Below, piece after piece: positions 24,779 through 33,644 of a DNA stretch of 64,000 nucleotides. Each line of letters starts with the position of its first letter. Position 1 is the stretch's first letter. The notes beneath the pieces are model-generated. The model ran no database searches. It worked only from the letters and a program-made list of their open reading frames with translations, and had not been told where the DNA came from. Both the position numbers and the translations under genes were made by a program. The DNA lies in assembly GCA_963833885.1 (NCBI GenBank), contig CAWHZU010000001.1, forward strand, positions 1-64,000, read 5' to 3'. This DNA comes from JASHPR01 sp963833885 (GTDB lineage Bacteria; Actinomycetota; Actinomycetes; Streptosporangiales; Streptosporangiaceae).

Positions 24779-26371
24779 TTAAGACCAGGCGAGCATCCGC
24801 AGCGGATCCTCCAGCATCGCGCCGATGTCGCGCAGCACGGCCGAGCCGAGGTCGCCGTCGACGATGCGATGGTCGAACGAGAGGGCCAGGGTCGTGACCT
24901 TCCGCACCGCGAGCTGGCCCTGGTGAACCCACGGCGCATCTTTGACCTGCCCGAACGCGAGGATGGCCGCTTGACCCGGAGTGAGAATCGGTGTTCCGGT
25001 GTCCACGCCGAAGACGCCGACGTTCGTGATCGTGATCGTGCCACCGCGCAGGTCGGCCGGTGTGGCCTTGCCGGCCCTGGCGGTCTCGGCGAGCTCGGCG
25101 AGCGCGCGGGCGAGACCGGGCAGCGACAGCGCGTGCGCATCCCTGATGTTCGGGACGACGAGCCCGCGGTCGGTCGCCGCGGCGATGCCGAGGTTCACGT
25201 AGTGCCTGACCACGATCTCCTGGGAGTCCTCATCCCAGGTTGAGTTGATCATCGGGTGCCGGGCGACCGCGACCATCAGCGCCCTGGCCACGAGGACCAG
25301 CGGCGACACCCGCACGCCGGTGAACTCGGGGAGCGCCCGCAGCCGCGCCGTCGCGGCCATGGTCTCGGTGACGTCGATCTGCAGGAACTCGGTGACGTGC
25401 GGTGCCGTGAACGCGCTGCCCGCCACCGCGGCCGCGGTGTGCTTGCGCACCCCGCGGATCGGGATGCGCTCCTCGCGGGCCACGGCGGTCACCGGGGCGA
25501 ACTCGGGGAGCGCGGCGGCGTCCGCTGGCTCGGCCGTGTCCTCGGCCTGCGCGGCTGACTGCACGTCGTCGCGGGTGATCGAGCCGCCCGGGCCGGTGCC
25601 CGACAGCCGGGACAGGTCGATGCCCAGGTCCTTGGCCAGCTTGCGCACCGGCGGCTTGGCCAGCACCGACGCGCCGTTGCCGGACGTGGCGGGCCCGCCC
25701 GGAGTGGAGCTGGCCGGGGCGGGCGCGACGGCGGCGGCAGCCCGGCCTGGTGCGGCGGACGCGGCGCCCCGGGCTGGTGTGTCCGTAGCGCCGGAAGCGG
25801 CAGGTGTGTCCGGAGCGCTGGACGCGGCGGGGGCGGCGCGGACGGCGGCTGCGCCCATGGCGCCGGCGGTCGCGGCCTTCCGCGGGCGCCTCCTGGTCGA
25901 TCCTGGCTTCACCCCGTAGCCGACGAGCACCGCCTGGCGCTCGTCCTCTTTGGGCGCCAGGGTGCCGTGGATCCCCGGCTCGGACCCGCCCTCCGGGAGC
26001 GGCGGGACAAGGTCAGCGGCCGTGCTGCCGCTGGGAGCGACGGGAAGGTCGCCGGGGGCAGGCGCGCTGCCAGTGGGGGCGGCCGGCTCCCCGGCGGGCG
26101 CGGGCGGCTGCTCGCTGCCGGCGTCCGGGCCGACCTCGACCGAGATGATCGGCGTGCCCACGTCGGCGGTCTCTCCCTCGGGCACCAGCAGCCCGGCCAC
26201 CACGCCCTCGTACGGGGACGGCAGCTCGACCACGGCCTTGGCGGTCTCGATCTCCACGATGATCTGGTTGATCGCTATTTTGTCGCCCGGCTGGACGTGC
26301 CACTTGACGATGTCCGCCTCGGTCAGGCCCTCTCCCACGTCGGGGAGCTTGAACTGCTTCAGTTCCGACAT
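24779..26371 (-). CDS. bkdC: Branched-chain 2-oxoacid dehydrogenase E2 (dihydrolipoyl acyltransferase)
   Basis: 530 residues. Lipoyl domain at 1-80 with the lipoylated K45 in 'VEIETAKAVVELPSP'; a Pro/Ala-rich hinge at 95-215; peripheral subunit-binding domain 'KPPVRKLAKDLGIDLSRLSG'; and the acyltransferase core ending in 'LSFDHRIVDGDLGSAV' with catalytic H501 and D505. It moves the acyl group from E1 to CoA. It follows E1 beta by 9 bases. The branched-chain assignment rests on the separate E1 alpha and beta genes and on synteny; a pyruvate or acetoin role is less likely. No E3 gene lies nearby, so E3 must come from elsewhere. Confidence 0.9.
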   Translation of the reverse strand: MSELKQFKLPDVGEGLTEADIVKWHVQPGDKIAINQIIVEIETAKAVVELPSPYEGVVAGLLVPEGETADVGTPIISVEVGPDAGSEQPPAPAGEPAAPTGSAPAPGDLPVAPSGSTAADLVPPLPEGGSEPGIHGTLAPKEDERQAVLVGYGVKPGSTRRRPRKAATAGAMGAAAVRAAPAASSAPDTPAASGATDTPARGAASAAPGRAAAAVAPAPASSTPGGPATSGNGASVLAKPPVRKLAKDLGIDLSRLSGTGPGGSITRDDVQSAAQAEDTAEPADAAALPEFAPVTAVAREERIPIRGVRKHTAAAVAGSAFTAPHVTEFLQIDVTETMAATARLRALPEFTGVRVSPLVLVARALMVAVARHPMINSTWDEDSQEIVVRHYVNLGIAAATDRGLVVPNIRDAHALSLPGLARALAELAETARAGKATPADLRGGTITITNVGVFGVDTGTPILTPGQAAILAFGQVKDAPWVHQGQLAVRKVTTLALSFDHRIVDGDLGSAVLRDIGAMLEDPLRMLAWS

Positions 26372-26380
26372 GCGGCCCTC

Positions 26381-27364
26381 TCAGTAGCCGAAGGTCCGGT
26401 CGACGGTATCGAGGACCCGGTCCAGGTCGGGCAGGTAGTGCTCCTCCAGCCGCGACGGCGGGTACGGGGTGGCGAAGGCGCCGACCCGCAGCACCGGCGC
26501 CTCGAGATAGTAGAAGCATTCCTCGGTCACCCGGGCGGCGATCTCGGCGCCGAGGCCGCTGATGACCGGTGCCTCGTGGGCGACCACGCACCGGCCGGTG
26601 CGCTGCACGGACTCGAAGATCGTCTCGGTGTCCAGCGGCGCCAGCGAGCGCAAGTCGATCACCTCAACCGAACGCCCCTCGTCCGCGGCTGCTGCGGCCG
26701 CGGCGACGCAGGTCTTGACCATGGGGCCGTAACACAGCAGGGTCACGTCGGTGCCGCCGACCACGGTCTTCGCCTTGCTCATCGGCAGCGCCGCGTCGAG
26801 GCCGCCCGCGATGTCCACCTCGGCCCGTTCCCAGTAGCGCCGCTTGGGCTCGAAGAAGATCACCGGGTCGTCGCAGCTGATGGCCTGCTGGATCATCGCG
26901 TATGCGTCAACGGGGTCGCTGCAGGCGACGACTCGCAGCCCGGCGGTGTGGGTGAACAGCGCCTCGGGGGACTCGCTGTGGTGCTCGACCGCGCCGATGC
27001 CGCCGCCGCACGGGATCCTGATCGTCACCGGCAGGGTGACGTTGCCGAGCGACCGGTACCGCATCTTGGCGAGCTGGGTCGTGATCTGGTCGAACGCCGG
27101 GAACACGAACCCGTCGAACTGGATCTCGCACACCGGGCGGTAGCCGCGCAGCGCCAGGCCGATCGCGGTGCCGACGATGCCGGACTCGGCCAGCGGGGTG
27201 TCCACCACGCGGGCCTCGCCGAAGTCCTTCTGCAGCCCGTCGGTGACTCGGAAGACGCCGCCGAGCTTGCCGACGTCCTCACCCATGATCAAGACTTTCG
27301 GGTCGTTCTCCAGAGCCTTGCGCAGCCCCTCGTTCAGGGCCCTGGACAGGGTCAGCCTGGTCAT
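26381..27364 (-). CDS. bkdB: Branched-chain 2-oxoacid dehydrogenase E1 beta
   Basis: 327 residues, transketolase-like central and C-terminal domains. 'LTLSRALNEGLRKALENDPK', 'VLIMGEDVGKLGGVFRVTDG' holds the Glu that activates thiamine diphosphate, and 'RIPCGGGIGAVEHHSESPEA' is the conserved inner motif. It forms an alpha2-beta2 complex with the adjacent alpha gene and decarboxylates 2-oxoacids from Val, Leu and Ile, supplying branched primers for fatty acid synthesis. Its ATG overlaps the alpha stop codon (ATGA at 27361-27364), fixing translational coupling. Confidence 0.9.
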   Translation of the reverse strand: MTRLTLSRALNEGLRKALENDPKVLIMGEDVGKLGGVFRVTDGLQKDFGEARVVDTPLAESGIVGTAIGLALRGYRPVCEIQFDGFVFPAFDQITTQLAKMRYRSLGNVTLPVTIRIPCGGGIGAVEHHSESPEALFTHTAGLRVVACSDPVDAYAMIQQAISCDDPVIFFEPKRRYWERAEVDIAGGLDAALPMSKAKTVVGGTDVTLLCYGPMVKTCVAAAAAAADEGRSVEVIDLRSLAPLDTETIFESVQRTGRCVVAHEAPVISGLGAEIAARVTEECFYYLEAPVLRVGAFATPYPPSRLEEHYLPDLDRVLDTVDRTFGY

Positions 27365-28509
27365 CCGATGACCTCTTCCTCGAAGGCGTCGAGGTAGGTG
27401 GCGTACTGGTCGCGCTCGGCCTCGAGCAGTGCGTTGGGCTCAACGTAGACGTTCTCGAAGATCGCCATCGGGTCTGGGTCGGGCATCTCCCGGCACGCCT
27501 TCCTGATTCTCGCGCCCAGCTCGTCCGCTTCGGCGTCCAAAGCGGTGAAGAAGCTCTCCTCCGCCATGTCGTTGCGGACCAGGTACGCCTTGACCCGCTC
27601 GATCGGGTCCTTGAGCTTCCACGTCTCGAGCTCCGCGGCCAGCCGGTACCGGGTCGGGTCGTCGGTCGTGGTGTGCGCGCCCATCCGGTACGTGAACGCC
27701 TCGATCAGCGTCGGCCCCTGGCCTTCCCTGGCCGCCTGCATCGCCTTCCTGGTGACCGCCAGGCAGGCCAGCACGTCGTTGCCGTCGACCCGGACGCCGG
27801 GGAAGCCGAACCCGTGCGCGCGCATGTACAGCGGCTGCCGGCTCTGCCGCTCCAGCGGCTCGGAGATCGCCCACTGGTTGTTCTGGCAGAAGAACACCAC
27901 GGGGGCGTTCGTGACCGAGGCCCAGATGAACGCCTCGTTGACGTCGCCCTGGCTGGTCGCGCCGTCGCCAAAGTAGGCGATCACGGCCTCGCCATCCTCA
28001 CCGACCGCGCCGTCGCGCTGTACGCCCATCGCGTAGCCGGTCGCGTGCAGCGTCTGGCTGCCGATCACGATCGTGTACAGGTGGAACCGGTGCGCGTTGG
28101 GGTCCCAGCCGCCGTGGCTGACCCCGCGGAACAGCTCGAGCAGCCTGACCGGGTCCAGGCCGCGGCACCAGGCCACCCCGTGCTCGCGGTAGGTGGGGAA
28201 CGCGAAGTCTTTAGGCCCGAGGGCCCGGGCCGAGCCGATCTGCGCGGCCTCCTGGCCGAGCAGCGAAGCCCAGATCCCCAGCTCGCCCTGGCGCTGCAGC
28301 GCGATGGCCTCGAAGTCGATCCGGCGGACCAGCACCAGGTCCCGGTACAGCGATCTGATCTCCTCCGCCGAGATCTCGAGCGGGTAGTCGGGATTCTCGA
28401 CCCGCTCGCCCTCGGGGGTCAGGAGCTGGATGAACTCCGCTGACTCCGGCTGCCCGCCGTAGCGGTAGGAATCAGCTGAAGTAGCTCGCCCGGCGTCGTT
28501 GACGGTCAC
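27361..28509 (-). CDS. bkdA: Branched-chain 2-oxoacid dehydrogenase E1 alpha
   Basis: 382 residues with the thiamine-diphosphate motif 'AYFGDGATSQGDVNEAF' leading to 'VFFCQNNQWAIS' (GDG-x(25-27)-N), and the phosphorylation-loop-like 'TYRMGAHTTTDDPTRYR'. The GTG at 28509 is selected since GAGGAG is 8 bases upstream; an open frame extends to 28680 but lacks a ribosome-binding site and family similarity. It is first in the operon E1 alpha, E1 beta, E2, Dabb and divergent from purS, with 227 bases for both promoters. Confidence 0.9.
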   Translation of the reverse strand: MTVNDAGRATSADSYRYGGQPESAEFIQLLTPEGERVENPDYPLEISAEEIRSLYRDLVLVRRIDFEAIALQRQGELGIWASLLGQEAAQIGSARALGPKDFAFPTYREHGVAWCRGLDPVRLLELFRGVSHGGWDPNAHRFHLYTIVIGSQTLHATGYAMGVQRDGAVGEDGEAVIAYFGDGATSQGDVNEAFIWASVTNAPVVFFCQNNQWAISEPLERQSRQPLYMRAHGFGFPGVRVDGNDVLACLAVTRKAMQAAREGQGPTLIEAFTYRMGAHTTTDDPTRYRLAAELETWKLKDPIERVKAYLVRNDMAEESFFTALDAEADELGARIRKACREMPDPDPMAIFENVYVEPNALLEAERDQYATYLDAFEEEVIG

Positions 28510-28736
28510 GTGCCACTCCTCGCTTATTCGTGGCCGGTTCGGTTGCCCTGAAGCCACCAGACCGGCCGGTTTGTCCGTCGGCGCTCGCTGTGACAGTACC
28601 CAACGGCAGTCGCGGGAGGTCAAGCGGCGAATGTCCGATACAGCCATCGTGACAGACATCACTGAATGCCTTCGCCACAAGTGCTGCCCGCGGCCTGTGG
28701 ATCTAACCTGTCGGCGGCTGGCGTACGCTGCGGTCC

Positions 28737-28988
28737 GTGGCCAGAGTTGTCGTTGAGGTGATGCTCAAGCCGGAGATCCACGATCCGCAGGGCGAGGCGA
28801 TCGCCAGCGCGTGCCACCGCCTCGGCTTTGACCAGGTGGTTGGCGTCCGCCAGGGCAAGCGGTTCGAGGTCGAACTCGGCGAGCCCGGCGAGCCCGCCGA
28901 CGAGGCCGCGCTCGCGCGGGTGGCCGAGCTGGCAAGCGAACTGCTGGCCAATCCGGTGATCGAGGAGTTCTCCGTCCGCCCTGCGTAA
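28737..28988 (+). CDS. purS: Phosphoribosylformylglycinamidine synthase subunit PurS
   Basis: 83 residues, typical for PurS: 'ARVVVEVMLKPEIHDPQGEA' and 'GFDQVVGVRQGKRFEVEL'. The dimer bridges PurL and PurQ and lets ammonia pass between them in the fourth step of purine synthesis. The GTG start gives the family's N-terminus. purQ and purL follow, but an ATPase gene is inserted between, whereas these genes are normally adjacent. Confidence 0.93.
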   Translation: MARVVVEVMLKPEIHDPQGEAIASACHRLGFDQVVGVRQGKRFEVELGEPGEPADEAALARVAELASELLANPVIEEFSVRPA

Positions 28989-29016
28989 CCGGCCGAACCG
29001 GCCGAACCGGCCGAAC
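28988..29016. repeat. 9-bp tandem repeat after purS
   Basis: accggccga is repeated about three times directly after the purS stop codon. Its self-complementary ggcc cores may fold, but no defined terminator stem is seen. Confidence 0.6.
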
Positions 29017-29162
29017 CCGGGCACCATCGTGTCCGTTAACAGCTTAGAAGAGCACTGTTCGTCCAGAGATCGCCCAAGTTCATGATTACCGCAGCCTGTC
29101 ACGGGAATCCATTCACAATGAGGTCAGCGACGACCTATGCGTTACGGGGAGCTTAGGAGCGG

Positions 29163-29807
29163 ATGCGTACTCGGGTGACATCTGCCAGGGAGCCGGCCGT
29201 GGATGCCCGGTTCTGCCTGATGTTCCCCCGTGAAACCATCAGCGTCCCCGTCGTACGGCGGGTGCTCGGTGAAACCCTCGACCGGATCGGCGTCGACGAA
29301 GATTGCATCGCCGACCTGCTGCTGGCCGTGACCGAGGCGTGCACGAACGTGCTGAAGCACAGCGGTCCTGGGTTCCGGTACGAGGTCACTGCGTCGGTCG
29401 GCCCGCACACCTGCGTGCTCGAGGTCGTGGACACCGGCCGCGGGTTCGGCCGGGCTGCGCTGCGCAAGCACGTGACGCCGATGCGCTCGGTGTCCCGGTT
29501 CCGGCGCCGCCGCCCACCCGTGCAGTGGCCCTTCCCATCGTCGTCCGTGCCGTCGGCGCGGCGCCACCGGCTGCCCATGCTGCGCAGCGAGGAGGAGCGG
29601 GCGCTGGCGCGGCTGCCCGAGTCCGGCCGCGGTCTGGCCATCATGCGCGCCTGCGTCGACGATGTGACGCTGCGCAGCCGCCGGGGCCGCGGGACCGTCG
29701 TGTCCCTGCAGAAGCGGATCGAGCTGCGCAGCGACGCGCCGCTCGCTCATCCCGAAAGCGGGGCCGAGCCGGTGCCCGGCATGCTGACGCTCAGGGACGC
29801 GGGCTGA
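29163..29807 (+). CDS. GHKL-type ATP-binding regulatory protein (anti-sigma factor-like)
   Basis: 214 residues with the HATPase fold of RsbW/SpoIIAB-like kinases: N box 'LAVTEACTNVLKHSGPG', G1 box 'LEVVDTGRGFGRAAL' and G2 box 'LPESGRGLAIMRACVDDVTL'. About 55 residues rich in Arg, Pro and Ser are inserted between G1 and G2, which is unusual. Actinomycetes have many orphan proteins of this type that bind anti-sigma antagonists; its partner is not nearby. AGGAG at 29151-29156 supports the ATG. Its place inside the purS-purQ-purL run is unusual. Confidence 0.85.
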   Translation: MRTRVTSAREPAVDARFCLMFPRETISVPVVRRVLGETLDRIGVDEDCIADLLLAVTEACTNVLKHSGPGFRYEVTASVGPHTCVLEVVDTGRGFGRAALRKHVTPMRSVSRFRRRRPPVQWPFPSSSVPSARRHRLPMLRSEEERALARLPESGRGLAIMRACVDDVTLRSRRGRGTVVSLQKRIELRSDAPLAHPESGAEPVPGMLTLRDAG

Positions 29808-29811
29808 GCCG

Positions 29812-29869
29812 TTCCATGATCGTGGCGGATCGTTCGCGGATGGAGCAACAAATCCGCCGCGATCATGAA
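29812..29869. repeat. Intergenic inverted repeat, CATGATC family (copy 2)
   Basis: Arms ttccatgatcgtggcggat (29812-29830) and atccgccgcgatcatgaa (29852-29869), nearly complementary with one mismatch, around a 21-base loop. It starts 5 bases after the ATPase stop codon and could end that transcript before purQ. It is clearly related to the element at 16361. Confidence 0.8.
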
Positions 29870-29934
29870 TGCGAGCGTGCCGTGGACGCGTCACCTGCAC
29901 ATGGCCGGTAATCTGCCTGCGTGGTGGTGTGCTC

Positions 29935-30615
29935 ATGAGTGCTGCACGCGTCGGAGTCATCACGTTTCCAGGGTCGCTCGATGACCACGATGCCGCCCGG
30001 GCCGTCGGCCGGGCGGGCGCCGTCGCGGTCCCGCTCTGGCACGGTGACCGCGACCTGCGGGGGGTCGATGCCGTGGTGCTGCCCGGCGGCTTCTCCTATG
30101 GCGACTATCTGCGCTGCGGCGCCATCGCCCGGTTCGCGCCGGTGATGGCCGAGCTGGTGCCCGCCGCCAGGGCCGGTCTGCCGGTGCTCGGCATCTGCAA
30201 CGGATTCCAGATCCTGTGCGAGGCGCAGCTGCTGCCCGGCGCGCTGAACCGCAACAGCGGGCTGCGCTTCATCAGCCGCGACGTCCGGGTGCGGATCGAG
30301 AACACCGCGACGCCCTGGACGCTTTCGTACGCGCCCGGCCAGGAGCTGACCCTGGTGCTGAAGAGCGGCGAGGGAGCCTACGTGGCCGACGCGGCCACGC
30401 TGGCCGGCCTGGAGGAACGGGGCCAGGTGCTCGCGCGGTACGTGGGCGCCAGCCCGAACGGCTCGGCCGCGGGCATCGCCGGGATCCGCAGCCAGAGCGG
30501 CAGCATCGTCGGGCTGATGCCGCACCCGGAGCACGCGATCGACGCGCTCACCGGCCCCGGCGACGACGGGCTCGGCTTCTTCACGTCCGCCCTGCGCGCC
30601 CTGGCCGCGGCATGA
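29935..30615 (+). CDS. purQ: Phosphoribosylformylglycinamidine synthase subunit PurQ
   Basis: 226 residues, class I glutamine amidotransferase. The nucleophile is C88 in 'VLGICNGFQILCEAQLL'; the His-Glu pair is in 'GLMPHPEHAID'. It hydrolyses glutamine to give ammonia for PurL. ATG at 29935 gives the family N-terminus 'RVGVITFPGSLDDHD'. The stop codon overlaps the purL start (ATGA at 30612-30615). Confidence 0.95.
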   Translation: MSAARVGVITFPGSLDDHDAARAVGRAGAVAVPLWHGDRDLRGVDAVVLPGGFSYGDYLRCGAIARFAPVMAELVPAARAGLPVLGICNGFQILCEAQLLPGALNRNSGLRFISRDVRVRIENTATPWTLSYAPGQELTLVLKSGEGAYVADAATLAGLEERGQVLARYVGASPNGSAAGIAGIRSQSGSIVGLMPHPEHAIDALTGPGDDGLGFFTSALRALAAA

Positions 30616-32894
30616 CCGGCACGCTGTCGCCGCAGACCCCGTCGCCGCAAGACACTGTCGCGAGGGCGGCTGATACGCCGGACCGGCCGCAGCCCTACTC
30701 CGAGCTCGGGCTGACCACCGAGGAGTACGTGCGGATCGCCGGGATGCTCGGCCGCAGGCCCACCGACGCCGAGCTGGCGATCTACTCGGTGATGTGGAGC
30801 GAGCACTGCTCCTACAAGTCGTCCCGGGTGCACCTGCGGCAGTTCGCCGAGAAGGCGCCGCGCACGGCCGCGATGCTGGCCGGCATCGGCCACAACGCGG
30901 GCGTCGTCGATATCGGCCAGGGCTACGCGGTCACGTTCAAGCTGGAATCGCACAACCACCCGAGCTACGTCGAGCCGTTCCAGGGCGCCGCGACCGGCGT
31001 CGGCGGGATCGTACGCGACATCCTGGCCATGGGCGCCCGCCCGGTGGCGGTGATGGACGCGCTGAGGTTCGGCCCCGCCGACGCGCCGGACACCCGCAGG
31101 GTGCTGCCGGGCGTGGTCGGTGGCATCTCGTTCTACGGCAACTGCCTCGGCCTGCCCAACATCGGCGGCGAGCTGGCCTTCGACCCGTGCTACGCGGGCA
31201 ACCCGCTGGTCAACGCCCTCTGCCTGGGCGTCATGCGGCATGAAGACCTCAAGCTGGCCGCGGCCACCGGGCCCGGCAACGCCGTGGTGCTGGTCGGCGC
31301 GAAGACCGGGCCGGATGGCATCGGCGGCGCGTCGGTGCTGGCCAGCGCGTCTTTCGGCGGCGGCGCCGAGGGATCCAAGCGGCCCAGCGTCCAGGTCGGC
31401 GACCCGTTCAAGGAAAAGCTGCTGATCGAGTGCTGCCTGGAGCTCTATGCCGCGGGCCTGGTGCTGGGTATCCAGGATCTCGGCGCGGCCGGGGTGGCCT
31501 GCGCGACCACCGAGCTGGCCGCGGGCGGCGGCGGCGGGGTCGGCATGCGGGTCAGGCTGGACGCGGTGCCGCTGCGGGACGCGTCGCTGGGCCCGGCCGA
31601 GATCCTGATGAGCGAGTCGCAGGAACGCATGATGGCGATCGTCGAGCCGGCCGGGCTGGAACGCTTCCTGTCGATCTGTGCCAAGTGGGACGTCGAGGCG
31701 ACCGTGATCGGCGAGGTCACCGGCACCGGGCGGCTGGAGATGTCCTGGCACGGCGACGTCGTCGTCGACATTCCGCCGCGGAGCGCCGCGGACGAGGGCC
31801 CGCTTTACCACCGCCCGGCCGCCCGGCCGCCCGGCCAGCAGGCACTGCAGGACGACGACCCGTCCCGGCTGGCACGCGCCGATACGGGAAACGAACTGCG
31901 CAAGACCATCCTGGCCGTGCTCGGCTCAGCGGACGCGGCGGACAAGAGCTGGGTCACCGAGCAGTACGACCACTACGTGCGCGGCGAGACGGTGCTCGCG
32001 ATGCCACAGGACGCCGGCCTGATCAGGGTCGACGAGCACACGTCGCTCGGCGTCGCGCTCGCCGTGGACGGCAACGGCAGGTACTGCCTGCTCGACCCGT
32101 ACGCCGGGACCCAGCTCGCGCTCGCGGAGGCGTACCGCAACGTGGCGGCGACCGGGGCACGGCCGCTGGCGGTCACCAACTGCCTCAACTTCGGCTCGCC
32201 CGAGGATCCGGGCGTCATGTGGCAGTTCACCGAGGCGGTGCGCGGCCTCGCCGACGCGTGCCTGGCCCTCGGCGTGCCGGTGACCGGGGGCAACGTCAGC
32301 TTCTACAACCAGACCACGGACGCGGCGATCCACCCGACCCCGATCGTCGGCGTCCTCGGCGTCCACGACGACGTGAGCAAGCGGCTGGCGATCGGCTTTG
32401 GCCGGCCGGACTGCGGCGTGGTGCTGCTCGGCCGCGGCGCGGCGGAGTTCGGCGGGTCGCTGTGGGCCTACGTCGCGCACCAGCACACCGGGGGCCGGCC
32501 GCCAGCGGTGGACCTGGACGCCGAGCGGAATCTGGCTGCGGTGCTGGTGGAGGGCGCCGCTCGCGGCCTGCTGGCCGCCGCGCACGACCTTTCCGACGGG
32601 GGCCTGGCGATCGCGCTCGCCGAGTGCTGCCTGGCCGGCGGCCAGGGGTGCGCGGTGCGGCTGCCCGGAGACCCGTTCACCGGCCTGTTCGGCGAGTCGG
32701 CGGCGCGGGCCGTGGTCGCGGTAGTGCCGGGAGCCGAGGCCGAGTTCGCGGCGCTCTGCTCCGCCCACGGCGTGCCAGCGGCCGAGCTCGGGGTGACCGG
32801 CGGCAGCACCCTGGAGGTCGTCGACTGCTTCACGATCCCGCTCGACGAACTGGCTGCCGCACACCGCGGCACCCTGCCCGCGCTGTTCGGCTGA
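30612..32894 (+). CDS. purL: Phosphoribosylformylglycinamidine synthase subunit PurL
   Basis: 760 residues, the size of the small-type PurL. Motifs: 'YSVMWSEHCSYKSSRVHLRQ', 'VTFKLESHNHPSYVEPFQGA' (ATP/FGAR site), 'LGIQDLGAAGVACATTELAA' and in the second half 'VTNCLNFGSPEDPGVMW'. It converts FGAR, ATP and ammonia to FGAM in complex with PurS and PurQ. The start ATG overlaps the purQ stop codon. It ends 9 bases from a convergent secreted-protein gene. Confidence 0.95.
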   Translation: MTGTLSPQTPSPQDTVARAADTPDRPQPYSELGLTTEEYVRIAGMLGRRPTDAELAIYSVMWSEHCSYKSSRVHLRQFAEKAPRTAAMLAGIGHNAGVVDIGQGYAVTFKLESHNHPSYVEPFQGAATGVGGIVRDILAMGARPVAVMDALRFGPADAPDTRRVLPGVVGGISFYGNCLGLPNIGGELAFDPCYAGNPLVNALCLGVMRHEDLKLAAATGPGNAVVLVGAKTGPDGIGGASVLASASFGGGAEGSKRPSVQVGDPFKEKLLIECCLELYAAGLVLGIQDLGAAGVACATTELAAGGGGGVGMRVRLDAVPLRDASLGPAEILMSESQERMMAIVEPAGLERFLSICAKWDVEATVIGEVTGTGRLEMSWHGDVVVDIPPRSAADEGPLYHRPAARPPGQQALQDDDPSRLARADTGNELRKTILAVLGSADAADKSWVTEQYDHYVRGETVLAMPQDAGLIRVDEHTSLGVALAVDGNGRYCLLDPYAGTQLALAEAYRNVAATGARPLAVTNCLNFGSPEDPGVMWQFTEAVRGLADACLALGVPVTGGNVSFYNQTTDAAIHPTPIVGVLGVHDDVSKRLAIGFGRPDCGVVLLGRGAAEFGGSLWAYVAHQHTGGRPPAVDLDAERNLAAVLVEGAARGLLAAAHDLSDGGLAIALAECCLAGGQGCAVRLPGDPFTGLFGESAARAVVAVVPGAEAEFAALCSAHGVPAAELGVTGGSTLEVVDCFTIPLDELAAAHRGTLPALFG

Positions 32895-32903
32895 GCGGAC
32901 CGC

Positions 32904-33503
32904 TCAGGACGAGGTCAGGAACGCGATGAGCTGGCTCGCCCCGGGAGACGCCTGGCAGCGTTCCAGCCGGGCGACGGCCGCGTCGCTGCCGCCCCCGGTC
33001 ACCGCGGTCAGGCACCGCCCGTCGCCAAGGTTCCGCAACTGCCAGTACTCGAGCCCGTTGCCGCCGACCACCGAGTGCTGCCGCACCCAGCGCTGGTCCG
33101 CCTGGAGGCTGCAGCGCTGCAGCGATGCGGACGCCGTGCGGACCGTCCCCAGGCACCGCCCGTCCTGCAGGTAAATGAAAATGTACGTCCCACCGGCCAT
33201 CTGGTCGGCCGTCAAGTTGGCGCCGGTGCTCCCGTTGCCGCTGAAGTCGAGCCCGGGGGACGCCGCCACGAGCGAGTCCACGTTGGAACTTCCCGACGCG
33301 GAGGGGGAATAGGCCAGCCCGATCGCCTGCGTGGCGAGCACGCGCGTCGGCAGCACCGAGGCGGAGTTGTCCGCGTGCGCCCCGCCGACGAGCAGGTACA
33401 CCGCGGCCCCTACCGCGGCCAGCAGGATCGCGAATCCGGCCCCGGTCAGCCTGGCCGCCCACGAGCCGCGGACTCGCGACCGAGCATTGCGCTTACCAGG
33501 CAT
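32904..33503 (-). CDS. Membrane-anchored ricin B-type lectin-like protein
   Basis: 199 residues: basic cytoplasmic N-terminus, one membrane segment at about 20-44 ('GAGFAILLAAVGAAVYLLVG'), then an outer part. The last 95 residues look like part of a beta-trefoil: 'DGRCLGTVRTASASLQRCSL' plus 'QRWV', then 'YWQLRNLGDGRCLTAV' and 'VARLERCQAS', matching the C-L-x(n)-C-x(n)-Q-x-W pattern of ricin B repeats (two of the three repeats). It may bind carbohydrate at the cell surface. No partner in the neighbourhood. Confidence 0.75.
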   Translation of the reverse strand: MPGKRNARSRVRGSWAARLTGAGFAILLAAVGAAVYLLVGGAHADNSASVLPTRVLATQAIGLAYSPSASGSSNVDSLVAASPGLDFSGNGSTGANLTADQMAGGTYIFIYLQDGRCLGTVRTASASLQRCSLQADQRWVRQHSVVGGNGLEYWQLRNLGDGRCLTAVTGGGSDAAVARLERCQASPGASQLIAFLTSS

Positions 33504-33644
33504 ACCCGAACGATTACCCGTATCGACCCTGTTCTGCCAGTAGAAGTTATAAAAAGTTACGAGCCGAAATCAGCGGTTTGGTGATACCTAATCCCCGCTC
33601 CGGCGGCCCCGGAACCGTCCGAGCGGCCGGCTAGGTTCGCTGCA

